Below are positions 43,923 through 52,364 of a DNA stretch of 64,000 nt, one piece after another. Source of the stretch: Bacteroidales bacterium (GTDB lineage: Bacteria; Bacteroidota; Bacteroidia; Bacteroidales; Bacteroidaceae); assembly GCA_015654535.1 (NCBI GenBank), contig JAATGU010000118.1:1-64000 (forward strand), written 5' to 3'. The translations under genes were made by a program, and so were the position numbers. Within the stretch, counting starts at the first letter, position 1. Every line of letters starts with the position of its first letter. The notes beneath the pieces are model-generated. The model did not search any database, was not told the DNA's origin, and saw only the letters and a list, made by a program, of their open reading frames with translations.

Positions 43923-43993
43923 TTATAAGATAAATTCGGATGAAATGGAGCATCGGAACATTTTTTTGAGGCATGGACGCATTTATCTTATAA
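43923..43993. repeat. 13-bp perfect inverted repeat
   Basis: TTATAAGATAAAT at 43923-43935 and its exact complement at 43981-43993, 45 bases apart. It could fold as a hairpin or mark the ends of a small element. Confidence 0.7.
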
Positions 43994-44034
43994 TGAGGAA
44001 GTAATAGCTATTTTCAAACTTTTTTCTAATTCAG

Positions 44035-44159
44035 GCGCGGAGGGTGCGGAGGGTTTTTCTTAGACTTTATATACTAATATAGATAGATATGATTTATATT
44101 ATAGTATCTATAGTATAAGGCTTAAGAAAACGCCTCCGCACCCTCCGCATCCTCCGCGC
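44035..44159. repeat. GC-rich inverted repeat (CGGAGGGTG units)
   Basis: The left arm (44035-44053) holds two CGGAGG units and the right arm (44131-44159) three in inverted orientation, written GCGCGGAGGRTGCGGAGG. The pairing continues imperfectly inward (TTCTTA..CTTATA on both arms), leaving an AT-rich centre of about 40 bases. It would form a very stable cruciform or hairpin in an otherwise AT-rich region. Confidence 0.75.
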
Positions 44160-44221
44160 TTATAACCAGTTTCAATTTCTTTGTTGCTTTTTCCTACGTT
44201 TTTTTTAGTCTTGCTAAAAAT

Positions 44222-44287
44222 ATATCTGGACTTCTTATTCAAGATGTCTGGAGTCTTTGCGAGAAATGTCTGGACTTATTTTTAAGG
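44222..44287. repeat. Three direct repeats at an exact 22-bp period
   Basis: Units begin at 44222, 44244 and 44266. They share ATRTCTGGA, followed in units 1 and 3 by CTTnTT and in unit 2 by GTCTTT. Two helical turns per unit puts all copies on one face of the DNA, as in iterons or multimeric operators. Confidence 0.65.
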
Positions 44288-44656
44288 AGTTTTTGATTCA
44301 TCCACTCAATAACGAAACGATATGTTATAAATGAAGTAAAAAACGAGAATTATATATTTTTATGTATATCAAAAACCTTTATAAAAATAAGAATAGAACC
44401 CCAGGGAGTGTGTATCTAATTATAAATTTATTTAAATCAACCACTCTTTTTTAATTGCCTGAAATTACCTAACCGTTATTCTAGCCTTCCCGGGGTTCAA
44501 TTACTTATCGGATGCAAATTTGAGAAATAAAAAACAATTTAAAGAAAAAAAGAGGTAACAATATCATAAATATAACTATCTAATAAACAGCAAATTAATA
44601 CATTACAAGCAAGACATAGGGTAACAAAACAAAATTTAATGTATCCAGAAATAAAA

Positions 44657-46291
44657 TCAGAACTCTTCTAAAAAAATATCAAGGGTCATATTTTTATCAA
44701 TTATTCCCATTTTATCTTTTTTGATTCGGTACTTTGTTGTTTTAACACTCTGCGGAGTCATACAAAATATATTTGCCAAGTCATTCCGTGCAACTTTTAT
44801 CTTAACCAAACAACAAAGATGAACTTCTTGAATACTTAGATTAGGATAAGTATTCATCAATCGATCAGTAAAATGATCATAAGCGACATCTATATTTTTT
44901 ATAAGTTCAGCCCATTCTTTATCAGTCAATAATATTTTTGTTGCAGATAAAAATATATCTGCTCCGTCTTTAGTGGAACTTAGTGAAGGAATTTGTTTGA
45001 TACTATTAAGTTTTTTAAAAAAAACCTCTCGCAATTGAGTCTCTTTTTGACGCAATCTAATTAGTTTATTTTCTTGTTCTAAAAGAATTTTACTTTTTTC
45101 TAAAAGTTCCTTTCTTTTTCTGTTTCGATATACAAAAAAAGTTGCTGCCAACAAAAGCAATAATACGATGGAAAAAATGCCTAATCTATAATAACGAATT
45201 GTTTGCTCTTGTTTTTCCAAAATTAAGTGCTGAATCTTTTCTTTTGATTTTCCATGTTGATAGATATTTTCCATTTCAACTATAGCTGCACTCTTTGTCT
45301 GTGTGTCAATGGAATCTCTACATACATTAAAAATCTGCATCAACTTAAATGCACCTTTATAGTCTCCCTTTACGGAATAAAGACTGGCTAACCGACTATA
45401 ACTAGATGCTCTTGTATATTGATTCGGACTTTGAATCGTTTTATTATAATAATAAATTGCAGAATCATATTGCTGTAGATTAAAATAAATCTCAGCTTTT
45501 ATTACATAGCAATAAAAGAGCCTTACACCTACTGGTTTCAACCCAATGGCTTTATTCACAAATTGATTCGCATGAAAATAATCACTCCTATGATTATATA
45601 TGCTTCCTATTTCATTATATAAAGTAATAAGAGTAGCAGTATCAGTCGCAGGCAATATATTCAATGCCTGATAATAAAAATTCAAGGCACTATCATTATT
45701 GCCCTTTGCAGTATAAGATATAGCAATATTTCTTCGTGCATAGGCCATATAAGTTTTGTTATTCAGTAAATGGGAATAATAATATGCTTTCTGCTGTGTA
45801 TCTAATGCTAAGTCATACAAATTTTCATTAACATAAAGATCACTCAAATAATAGTAAATAAGGTACTTCAAATTATAATCTACACTATTTTCCGCAAAAT
45901 CGGCTGCCTTTAAGAAAAAGTCCATTGCTTGTTTTGCATTCTGCATCTCTTGGCTCACCCGACCAGCATAAAAATAAGTTTTTGCTTGAATTGCAGAGTC
46001 TTCTTTATCTTTAAAATAGTTTAAAGCCACATCAATAAGAGAATCAGAGGTAATAGGGATACTATTCTTGATCATTGCCTCTGTCATTAATAAACAATAA
46101 CGAGCGTTATCCGATATAGACAAAGAAGCAGAATTGATCACATTCAACAAAACAAGAGCACTATCAGGGCGCTCTGCCAACATTAATTCCGCTTGTTGTA
46201 ATGTAACAACTGAATTATTTTTTTGGTGACAAGAAAAAAAAATACTTATTATAGATAATAAAGCCAAAAAACACAAAATAAAGTATCTCAT
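44657..46291 (-). CDS. Membrane TPR regulator with C-terminal HTH-like domain
   Basis: 544 residues. A lipoprotein-type signal (LLSIISIFFSC) is followed by tetratricopeptide repeats (~30-355; QAKTYFYAGRVSQEMQNAKQAMDFFLKAADF, NNDSALNFYYQALNILP), one membrane helix (~370-392) and a coiled coil. A C-terminal domain then reads LSIQEVHLCCLVKIKVARNDLANIFCMTPQSVKTTKYRI, which looks like a helix-turn-helix. The topology suggests a periplasmic sensor with a cytoplasmic DNA-binding tail. Its close paralogue is at 47440-49104; two small proteins lie between them. Ligand and targets unknown. Confidence 0.8.
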   Translation of the reverse strand: MRYFILCFLALLSIISIFFSCHQKNNSVVTLQQAELMLAERPDSALVLLNVINSASLSISDNARYCLLMTEAMIKNSIPITSDSLIDVALNYFKDKEDSAIQAKTYFYAGRVSQEMQNAKQAMDFFLKAADFAENSVDYNLKYLIYYYLSDLYVNENLYDLALDTQQKAYYYSHLLNNKTYMAYARRNIAISYTAKGNNDSALNFYYQALNILPATDTATLITLYNEIGSIYNHRSDYFHANQFVNKAIGLKPVGVRLFYCYVIKAEIYFNLQQYDSAIYYYNKTIQSPNQYTRASSYSRLASLYSVKGDYKGAFKLMQIFNVCRDSIDTQTKSAAIVEMENIYQHGKSKEKIQHLILEKQEQTIRYYRLGIFSIVLLLLLAATFFVYRNRKRKELLEKSKILLEQENKLIRLRQKETQLREVFFKKLNSIKQIPSLSSTKDGADIFLSATKILLTDKEWAELIKNIDVAYDHFTDRLMNTYPNLSIQEVHLCCLVKIKVARNDLANIFCMTPQSVKTTKYRIKKDKMGIIDKNMTLDIFLEEF

Positions 46292-46329
46292 TATTTATTT
46301 CTACGTGTGTGTAGCCAACAAAAAAAATA

Positions 46330-46743
46330 TTATTTCATTATTTTCCACGTAGAGACACCCGTCCCTACCTGAACATTCATAAGATATTTTCCATTGGGTT
46401 GAGAAGAAATATCGACAAAAGTCCTAACTTCTGTCACATTTATCATTTGTAATAATGTTCCTGTGAGCGTAAATATAAATATAAAAGCACCCTTATCCAT
46501 TAAAAGACCAATGATCTCAACGACTAACAGTCCATCCACAGGATTTGTATATACACGAATTTGTTGTTCAAGTAACCTATTCGTATTAGGTTGCACTTCT
46601 TTGATCTTAATCGCTTTTTTAGGCATCTTTTTATTAGCAATATGAGTTGAATTGGCCCAAATAACACTTAGCTTACGGAAGCTACGGCTTTCCATTTTAT
46701 CATATTTATATATATGATCAATCATATATTGCATTTGTATCAT
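46330..46743 (-). CDS. Small protein with sorting-domain-like C-terminus, unknown function
   Basis: From ATG 46743 about 137 residues; ATGs at 46734, 46725 and 46695 are alternatives. The C-terminal ~75 residues read IRVYTNPVDGLLVVEIIGLL, TGTLLQMINV, GKYLMNVQVGTGVSTWKIMK, the same small beta-sandwich type as DUF3244 and Por-type C-terminal domains. Unlike the neighbouring DUF3244 protein it has no signal peptide from any visible start. It may therefore have lost its N-terminus or act in the cytoplasm. Lies between the two TPR regulators, 38 bp before the downstream one. Confidence 0.55.
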   Translation of the reverse strand: MIQMQYMIDHIYKYDKMESRSFRKLSVIWANSTHIANKKMPKKAIKIKEVQPNTNRLLEQQIRVYTNPVDGLLVVEIIGLLMDKGAFIFIFTLTGTLLQMINVTEVRTFVDISSQPNGKYLMNVQVGTGVSTWKIMK

Positions 46744-46759
46744 ATTTATATTCACATTA

Positions 46760-46775
46760 AAAAAGGTACCTTTTT
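46760..46775. repeat. 16-bp perfect palindrome
   Basis: AAAAAGGTACCTTTTT, centred 25 bases upstream of the small-protein ATG. Could be a dimer binding site. Confidence 0.5.
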
Positions 46776-46776
46776 A

Positions 46777-46817
46777 TTGTATACACACAAGCCTAGAGAA
46801 GCTTGGTGTGTATACAA
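46777..46817 (-). promoter_or_regulatory. Strong hairpin between the DUF3244 gene and the next small gene
   Basis: TTGTATACACAC-AAGC (46777-46792) pairs with GCTT-GGTGTGTATACAA (46801-46817): 12 plus 4 pairs with one bulged base and an eight-base loop. It lies downstream of the DUF3244 stop. No proper U-run follows on either strand, so it may be an mRNA-stabilising or processing element rather than a terminator. Confidence 0.55.
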
Positions 46818-46867
46818 CAAAAATTGAATGACAAACAACAGTTTGCTCATCATTAGAGACACTTTCA

Positions 46868-47245
46868 CTACTTATCAAATTCTCCGTACCACATTTTACT
46901 CGATGTCGACACTTCAATTAGATAAGTCCCATCTTCCATACCAGCTAAAGATATTGGTAGAGTGTAATCCCCTTGAATATCCAATGTATTCTCAAAAACA
47001 ACTACACCATAAGAATCTTCTATTTTAATAGTGGTAGATCCTAATCCTGTAGAAAAGTTTACAGTTAAGAGATCTTCATCGATACTTGCTGAGAAAGGAA
47101 TCACAGCTGTTTTTACAGATAAAGGCTTAATACTTTTATCAATTCTTGCTTTTAATTCAATATCTTTCTGCGTCTCTGTTTTAGCGTTGACTAACGAGAC
47201 ACAAAAGAGAGAGCAACAAAATGCAATTAATAATAACTTTTTCAT
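46868..47245 (-). CDS. DUF3244-family exported small protein
   Basis: 125 residues from ATG 47245. A signal peptide (MKKLLLIAFCCSLFCVSLVNA) leads into a short beta-sandwich with SASIDEDLLTVNFSTGLGSTTIKIEDSYGVVVFE and DGTYLIEVSTSSKMWYGEFDK, the DUF3244 pattern seen in Bacteroides. Function unknown. It is placed between two membrane TPR regulators, so it may be a periplasmic ligand or target of them. A near-perfect promoter lies at 47288-47319. Confidence 0.82.
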   Translation of the reverse strand: MKKLLLIAFCCSLFCVSLVNAKTETQKDIELKARIDKSIKPLSVKTAVIPFSASIDEDLLTVNFSTGLGSTTIKIEDSYGVVVFENTLDIQGDYTLPISLAGMEDGTYLIEVSTSSKMWYGEFDK

Positions 47246-47287
47246 AACGGCTAAAATTTTAAATGTTAGGTTCAAATTTCTTGGTTA

Positions 47288-47319
47288 CAAAAATAGAGAA
47301 TAAAGCTCATTATTTCAAA
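47288..47319 (-). promoter_or_regulatory. Promoter of the DUF3244 gene
   Basis: On the minus strand: TTTG (complement of 47316-47319), 20 bases, TATTTTTG (complement of 47288-47295). Consensus spacing; leader of about 35 bases. Confidence 0.65.
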
Positions 47320-47439
47320 AAAAGCCTTGGACAAATGAAAATAGGCTTATTTAGCTGTTATACAGATAAATAAGCCTAAAAATTGTAATTATTATAGAAT
47401 GCCATATTGGACAAATGATGAGGAGCATTACCGAAAAAG

Positions 47440-49104
47440 TCAAAACTCAGCAAGAAATTGCTCTAAAGACCTACCATCTTCGATCTTCATCTTATTTTTT
47501 CTAATTCGTTCTTTTCTTTTAGAAATAGCATCTTTAGTCAGGTTATAAACAGAAGATAATGTACCTAATCCTAACTTCATTTTTACTAAGCAACAAAAAA
47601 GGATCTCATCTCTTCTTAACTCGGGGAAGGCCTCAGCCAATCGATAAGAAAAGTAGTTAAATGCCGCATCTGTATTTTTTACAATTGCATTCCAGTCTTC
47701 ATCGGTTAAGCTCAAACCAACCCCACCCTGTTCATTTATGGTTAGAAAAGGAAACGTAAGATTGTTTAGTCTATTAAAAAAATCTGTGCGAAGTTCCATT
47801 TCCTTTTCCAATAATTCTTTCTCCTTTTTTACTCGTATGAGCTCACTCTCTTGCAATCGTACTTTTGCCATTTGAGATTCTTCTTTCTCTTGCCGTAATG
47901 TCAACTCCAGTTCACTTGTTTGTCTCTCTTTCCTATTCCGATATAGCAGAAGCATACTCACTAAAAAAAACAATAGACTCACTGAGATAGCGCTAATTAA
48001 ATATAGTATTATTTTCTGTTGATTCTTTTCCAAGGTTAAATATTGAATCTTCTCAACGGTTTTTTTATGTTGATAAATGTTTTGCATCTTAATGACCATG
48101 TCTGAATGTAATTGTTTCTCTAAAGAATCCCTATAACTTAAATAAATGTCATTATAATTAAATGCCTTCAACAAATTCCCCCGTCTTTTTTCAATTTTTG
48201 ACAATTTATAATAGCTATCTGCTTTAGTATATAAATCTTTGCTGTACAAAGTCTTATTATAATAATAAGTCGCAGAATCATATTGAAGTAAATTATAGTA
48301 AGCATAAGCTTTTATTATATAAGGATAAGAGAGGTCAGTACTGGACTGTTTTAGCTCTAAAGCTTTATTTACAAGTTGAATAGCTCGACCATAATTTCCT
48401 TCTTCATTATAAGTACCTGCTATTTCATTCATCAAAGTAACAAGTGTCATAGTATCTGATTTAGGCAAAACATTCAGGCTTCTATAATAATAGATTAGGG
48501 CACTATCATTATTCCCTTTGCCTGAATAAGCTATCGCTGTATTTCTCAGCGCATATGCCATATAATCTTTGTTATTTAGCAAACGAGAATAATAATACGC
48601 TATTCGATGCATTTTTAATGCAGAATCATAGAGGTTTTCCTGAAAATAAAGATTACCCAAATAATAGTGAATGAGATACTGCAATTTATAGTCGTTCCCT
48701 CCTTCCGCAAAATCAGCCGCTTTTAAGAAATATTCCATTGCCTGTTTTGTGTTCTGCATCTCTTGATTAACCCATCCTGCATAGAAGTAGGTTTTTGCTT
48801 TAGTATCTATATCTCCTTTATCATTAAAATACTCTACTGCTACACTAATTAATGAATCAGAGGTTATTGACAAATGATTTTTCCCAATAGCTTCCGTCAT
48901 TAGCAAACAATAACGGGCATAATCTGCCGTAGACAACAAATCTGGTTTCAAATTTTTCAATAAGATTAAAGAACTATCGGGATGTTCTTCCATCAAGATT
49001 TCGGCATGCTGCAATGCAAAAACAGACTGCCTATTTGGACGGCAAGAAAAAGACATGCTCACAAGGAACAATAGAACGAGAGTATGTAGAAACGTTTTCT
49101 TCAT
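47440..49104 (-). CDS. Membrane TPR regulator with C-terminal HTH-like domain (paralogue)
   Basis: 554 residues with the architecture of the 44657 gene: lipobox signal (LVSMSFSC), tetratricopeptide repeats (KTYFYAGWVNQEMQNTKQAMEYFLKAADFAE, NNDSALIYYYRSLNVLP), membrane helix (~366-390), a longer Glu/Lys-rich coiled coil, and a C-terminal domain with LRRDEILFCCLVKMKLGLGTLSSVYNLTKDAISKRKERIRKNK. The putative recognition helices of the two paralogues differ, so they may have different DNA targets. First gene of the four-gene minus-strand cluster; TAAATTTG at 49127-49134 could be its -7 box. Confidence 0.8.
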   Translation of the reverse strand: MKKTFLHTLVLLFLVSMSFSCRPNRQSVFALQHAEILMEEHPDSSLILLKNLKPDLLSTADYARYCLLMTEAIGKNHLSITSDSLISVAVEYFNDKGDIDTKAKTYFYAGWVNQEMQNTKQAMEYFLKAADFAEGGNDYKLQYLIHYYLGNLYFQENLYDSALKMHRIAYYYSRLLNNKDYMAYALRNTAIAYSGKGNNDSALIYYYRSLNVLPKSDTMTLVTLMNEIAGTYNEEGNYGRAIQLVNKALELKQSSTDLSYPYIIKAYAYYNLLQYDSATYYYNKTLYSKDLYTKADSYYKLSKIEKRRGNLLKAFNYNDIYLSYRDSLEKQLHSDMVIKMQNIYQHKKTVEKIQYLTLEKNQQKIILYLISAISVSLLFFLVSMLLLYRNRKERQTSELELTLRQEKEESQMAKVRLQESELIRVKKEKELLEKEMELRTDFFNRLNNLTFPFLTINEQGGVGLSLTDEDWNAIVKNTDAAFNYFSYRLAEAFPELRRDEILFCCLVKMKLGLGTLSSVYNLTKDAISKRKERIRKNKMKIEDGRSLEQFLAEF

Positions 49105-49126
49105 TATCTTAATTAGTGTAGATCCG

Positions 49127-49134
49127 CAAATTTA
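49127..49134 (-). promoter_or_regulatory. -7 element of the TPR regulator gene
   Basis: TAAATTTG on the minus strand, 22 bases before the ATG at 49104. No clear -33 box. Confidence 0.35.
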
Positions 49135-49330
49135 AAAATTAATATTAGAATCAGAAAGGATTCAGCAGTTATAATTTTCTTTGTTTCCCTTTCTTACAAG
49201 GCGTTTGAGAAAAAACAAGGATCATTTTTGATCATAAAAATAATATTCATTACAATCTTTTTATCTTTTCATAAATTAGGTAATAAACATCATTTATCAC
49301 TCATTATTCGGTTCGTTTGCTATTTATGTC

Positions 49331-49338
49331 TACTTTTG
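49331..49338 (+). promoter_or_regulatory. -7 element of the lrgAB-like pair
   Basis: TACTTTTG, 25 bases upstream of the LrgA-like start codon at 49364. No TTTG at the ideal distance. Confidence 0.45.
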
Positions 49339-49363
49339 CACCCGTTTTTAATAGGATAATAGT

Positions 49364-49702
49364 ATGATACGTCAGTGTGCCATTTTATTTGGTTGTTTAG
49401 CTTTAGGTGAATTAGTTGTATTTCTCACGGGAATAAAGCTCCCGTCCAGCATCATTGGAATGTTGCTGCTCACCTTTTTTCTTAAAATAGGTTGGATCAA
49501 ACTGCAATGGGTGCAGGGAATGTCCGATTTTTTAGTTGCTAATCTGGGATTCTTCTTTGTTCCACCAGGTGTCGCACTAATGCTTTACTTTGATATAATA
49601 ACAGCTCAGTTTTGGCCAATTATGATTGCTACTTTAATTAGCACCATCTTAGTCCTTCTGATAACTGGATGGGTGCACCAATTAATGCGTAAAATCAAAT
49701 GA
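49364..49702 (+). CDS. CidA/LrgA-family membrane protein
   Basis: 112 residues, four membrane helices. LGELVVFLTGIKLPSSIIGMLLLTFFLKIG and the FLVANLGFFFVPPGVALMLYFD segment are typical of the CidA/LrgA holin-like family. With LrgB-type partners these control murein hydrolase activity in Staphylococcus or transport of pyruvate and other short acids in Bacillus. Its stop overlaps the start of the LrgB gene in ATGA, so the pair is translationally coupled. Confidence 0.9.
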   Translation: MIRQCAILFGCLALGELVVFLTGIKLPSSIIGMLLLTFFLKIGWIKLQWVQGMSDFLVANLGFFFVPPGVALMLYFDIITAQFWPIMIATLISTILVLLITGWVHQLMRKIK

Positions 49703-50394
49703 ACTATTTAGAAGATCCTTTTTTCCTTTTGGCATTAACATTTGGGCTCTATTTTTTTGCCAAATTAATGCAGCGAAAAACAGGTTGGGTATTGCTCAAT
49801 CCTATTTTACTTACAATTGCAGTGTTGATTGTATTTCTTAAATTATGCAATATAAGCTATGCAACATACAATGTTGGTGGTCACTTGATTGAGTTTTGGT
49901 TAAAACCCTCTGTTGTGGCACTGGGAGTTCCTCTATATCTACAATTAGAAAAAATAAAAAAACAACTATTACCCATCCTATTGTCTCAGTTGGCTGGATG
50001 CATCATTGGAATTGTTTCTGTTGTACTTATTGCTAAACTGCTTGGAGCAAGCAAAGAAGTTATTCTCTCTCTTGCTGCCAAATCTGTTACTACCCCTATT
50101 GCAATAGAGGTAACAAAAACACTGGGAGGTATTCCATCACTTACTGCCGCCGTAGTAGTTTGTGTAGGACTCTTTGGCGCTATTTTTGGTTTTAAAATAT
50201 TAAAGCTCTTAAAAATTGACAGTCCTATTGCTCAAGGGCTTTCAATGGGAACCGCCGCACATGCGGTAGGAACTTCTACCGCAATGGATATAAGTAGCAA
50301 ATATGGTGCTTATGCCAGTTTAGGACTAACATTAAATGGCATCTTTACGGCGCTCTTTACTCCCACAATTTTACGATTAATGGGATTGCTATAA
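49699..50394 (+). CDS. LrgB/CidB-family membrane protein
   Basis: 231 residues with about six to seven helices. Signatures: LKPSVVALGVPLYLQLEKIKKQ, LAAKSVTTPIAIEVTKTLGGIPSLTAAVVVCVGLFGAIFG, and GLSMGTAAHAVGTSTAMDI. It partners with the overlapping LrgA-like protein. The role here may be export of fermentation acids or control of autolysis; neither can be chosen from sequence. Confidence 0.91.
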   Translation: MNYLEDPFFLLALTFGLYFFAKLMQRKTGWVLLNPILLTIAVLIVFLKLCNISYATYNVGGHLIEFWLKPSVVALGVPLYLQLEKIKKQLLPILLSQLAGCIIGIVSVVLIAKLLGASKEVILSLAAKSVTTPIAIEVTKTLGGIPSLTAAVVVCVGLFGAIFGFKILKLLKIDSPIAQGLSMGTAAHAVGTSTAMDISSKYGAYASLGLTLNGIFTALFTPTILRLMGLL

Positions 50395-50426
50395 CAATTT
50401 TAAAAATTATTTGTTAATAGAAATAT

Positions 50427-51314
50427 ATGATAAAGTTTAAAGATATAACTCTTCAAGATAAAGAGGTTATTACTTCCATTACAATGAATAGTGAGAGAAA
50501 AAATTGTGATCTTTCATTTTCTAATTTATGTAGCTGGCGATTTATGTATGGTACTCAATTTGCCATTGTAGATAATTTTTTAGTATTTAAATTCCACATA
50601 GATGGAAAACTGGCATATATGATGCCTGTGGGGAAAGGCAATGTGAAAAACATTCTACAGAGCCTAATAGAAGATGCCTCAGCTGAGAATGAGCCTTTTC
50701 GCATGCAAGGTGTTTGCAACAAGATGCGGGCAGAGATTGAAAGTAATATGCCTGGAAGATTCGAATTTCAAACGGATCGAGACTATGCCGATTATATTTA
50801 TTTGCGTACAGATTTAGCTGATTTAAAAGGAAAAAAATACCAATCAAAGCGTAACCATGTGAATAAATTTAAGAAAACATATGCAGATTATAAGTATACA
50901 ACCATCACTCCTGATCATATCAATGAGTGCTTGAAACTCGAAGAAGAATGGTACAACAACCAAGAACATAAAAGAGAACTAGGTAATGAGCGTAAATCAT
51001 TAACTTATGCCTTAAACCACTTTGAAGAACTAGGACTAACAGGTGGAATACTTCATGTTAATGGAAAGATTGCAGCGTTTACCTTTGGTATGCCTATTAA
51101 TCAGGAAACCTTTGGTGTACATGTAGAAAAAGCAGATACAAGTATTGAAGGAGCTTACACAGTTATTAACCAAGAATTTGCTCGCCATATACCCGAACAA
51201 TATATTTATGTAAACAGAGAAGAAGATTTAGGGATTGAGGGATTAAGAAAAGCAAAATTGTCTTATCAGCCCAACATTCTATTAGAAAAATGTGTTGCCT
51301 TATTAAAAGAATAA
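50427..51314 (+). CDS. DUF2156/phosphatidylglycerol lysyltransferase-like acyltransferase
   Basis: 295 residues with two GNAT-like folds, the DUF2156 architecture shared with the catalytic part of MprF. Visible: NCDLSFSNLCSWRFMYGTQFAIVDNFLVFK, DYIYLRTDLADLKGKKYQSKRNHVNKFKKTY, and GEAYTVINQEFAR-like GAYTVINQEFARHIPEQYIYVNREEDLGIEGLRKAK at the end. There is no membrane domain. It probably transfers an aminoacyl group from tRNA or another acyl donor. It sits six bases upstream of another GNAT gene and likely shares its mRNA. Confidence 0.86.
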   Translation: MIKFKDITLQDKEVITSITMNSERKNCDLSFSNLCSWRFMYGTQFAIVDNFLVFKFHIDGKLAYMMPVGKGNVKNILQSLIEDASAENEPFRMQGVCNKMRAEIESNMPGRFEFQTDRDYADYIYLRTDLADLKGKKYQSKRNHVNKFKKTYADYKYTTITPDHINECLKLEEEWYNNQEHKRELGNERKSLTYALNHFEELGLTGGILHVNGKIAAFTFGMPINQETFGVHVEKADTSIEGAYTVINQEFARHIPEQYIYVNREEDLGIEGLRKAKLSYQPNILLEKCVALLKE

Positions 51315-51320
51315 AATGAT

Positions 51321-52364
51321 ATGAAAGAGGAAGTCAGAGCTCTATGGGACTTATGCTTTGGAGAAGACGAAGCATTTACTGAATTGTATTTTACCAAGCG
51401 ATATAACGACGACGTGAATCTTGTAATCCAAGAAAATGGTAAAATTATTTCTGCCTTGCAAATGCTTCCTTACTCTATGACTTTTTGTGGGGATATAATT
51501 CCTACAGCTTACATATCAGGGGCTTGCACCCATCCTGAATATCGAAATAAAGGAACAATGAAACAACTCTTGGCGGATTCATTTTTTCAAATGTTCAAAA
51601 GTAATATACCATTAACGACACTAATTCCAGCGGAAGAATGGCTTTTTAAATATTACTCAAAGGTAGGATATACCCCTATCTTTGAGTTCTCTAATCACTT
51701 TCTAAAGGCAGAGGAGCTCACTCCCTGTGCTGAATATCACATCACAGAATTCTTTTCCCCTCAAACAGACATTTATCTCTTCTTTAATCAAAAAATGAAA
51801 GAACGCCCTTGTTGCATACAGCATACTGAAGAAGACTTCAATGTAATTTTAGAAGATCTCCATTTAGGAAAAGGGAAATTATTAGTCGCAAAATTAAAAG
51901 AAGAAATCGTAGGTTTAGCATTCTGTCATTTAAAAGACAGGACACTTCATGTTTCTGAACTTTTTTTTGAAAACGAATCTATTAGAGATACTCTTTTGTA
52001 TAAAGCTATAGAACTGATGGGAGCAAACAAAATAAATTGCATTATCCCTCCAACCAAGGATAAAAATAAAGCCCTTGGTATGGCACGCATTCTAGATGCA
52101 GAAAAAATGCTACATTTATATGCCTCTTATCACAAAGAATTGGAAATTTCATTTAACCTTACGGATGACCTTATTAAAAAGAATAATGCTTTTTATTCGA
52201 TGAAAAGGGGAGAAATATACAAAAAAGGGACAAAGGCATCTTCTTTAAAAATAAACATTCAGCAACTTACTCAAGCACTTATGGGATATAAAATAGATTT
52301 GTTGCCAAATGAACTACAGATTTTCCCTGAGCAAAAACCTTATATGAGCTTAATGCTAAATTAA
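51321..52364 (+). CDS. GNAT-family N-acetyltransferase (Eis-like)
   Basis: 347 residues. The first half is a GNAT domain with the acetyl-CoA loop (YISGACTHPEYRNKGTMKQLLADSFFQMF) and GYTPIFEFSNHF. The second half is a degenerate second GNAT domain and a small C-terminal domain, the Eis/DUF4111-like layout. Substrate unknown. Its stop overlaps the end of the convergent cdaA gene by four bases. Confidence 0.82.
   Translation: MKEEVRALWDLCFGEDEAFTELYFTKRYNDDVNLVIQENGKIISALQMLPYSMTFCGDIIPTAYISGACTHPEYRNKGTMKQLLADSFFQMFKSNIPLTTLIPAEEWLFKYYSKVGYTPIFEFSNHFLKAEELTPCAEYHITEFFSPQTDIYLFFNQKMKERPCCIQHTEEDFNVILEDLHLGKGKLLVAKLKEEIVGLAFCHLKDRTLHVSELFFENESIRDTLLYKAIELMGANKINCIIPPTKDKNKALGMARILDAEKMLHLYASYHKELEISFNLTDDLIKKNNAFYSMKRGEIYKKGTKASSLKINIQQLTQALMGYKIDLLPNELQIFPEQKPYMSLMLN

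Larger units (their letters stand above)
43665..44656. other. Non-coding structured kilobase
   Basis: No convincing gene on either strand in about 1 kb, an unusual gap for this window. It contains a 13-bp inverted repeat, a GC-rich inverted repeat and three 22-bp direct repeats (listed separately), embedded in AT-rich sequence. It could be a remnant of a mobile element, an RNA locus or a protein-binding region. Confidence 0.6.

Noticed and set aside
44222-44287. Three 22-bp repeats considered as a small CRISPR array.
   Set aside because: Only nine bases are shared per unit, spacers would be 13 bp and no cas genes are present.
44396-44498. Inverted GAACCCC / GGGGTTC pair about 90 bp apart, considered as an invertible promoter.
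   Set aside because: Only seven bases match perfectly and the next positions differ, too little to support an inverton without read evidence.
46330-46755. GTG start at 46755 for the small protein.
   Set aside because: It overlaps the region just after the palindrome; several in-frame ATGs follow at once, so the longest form is not favoured, though the true start remains uncertain.
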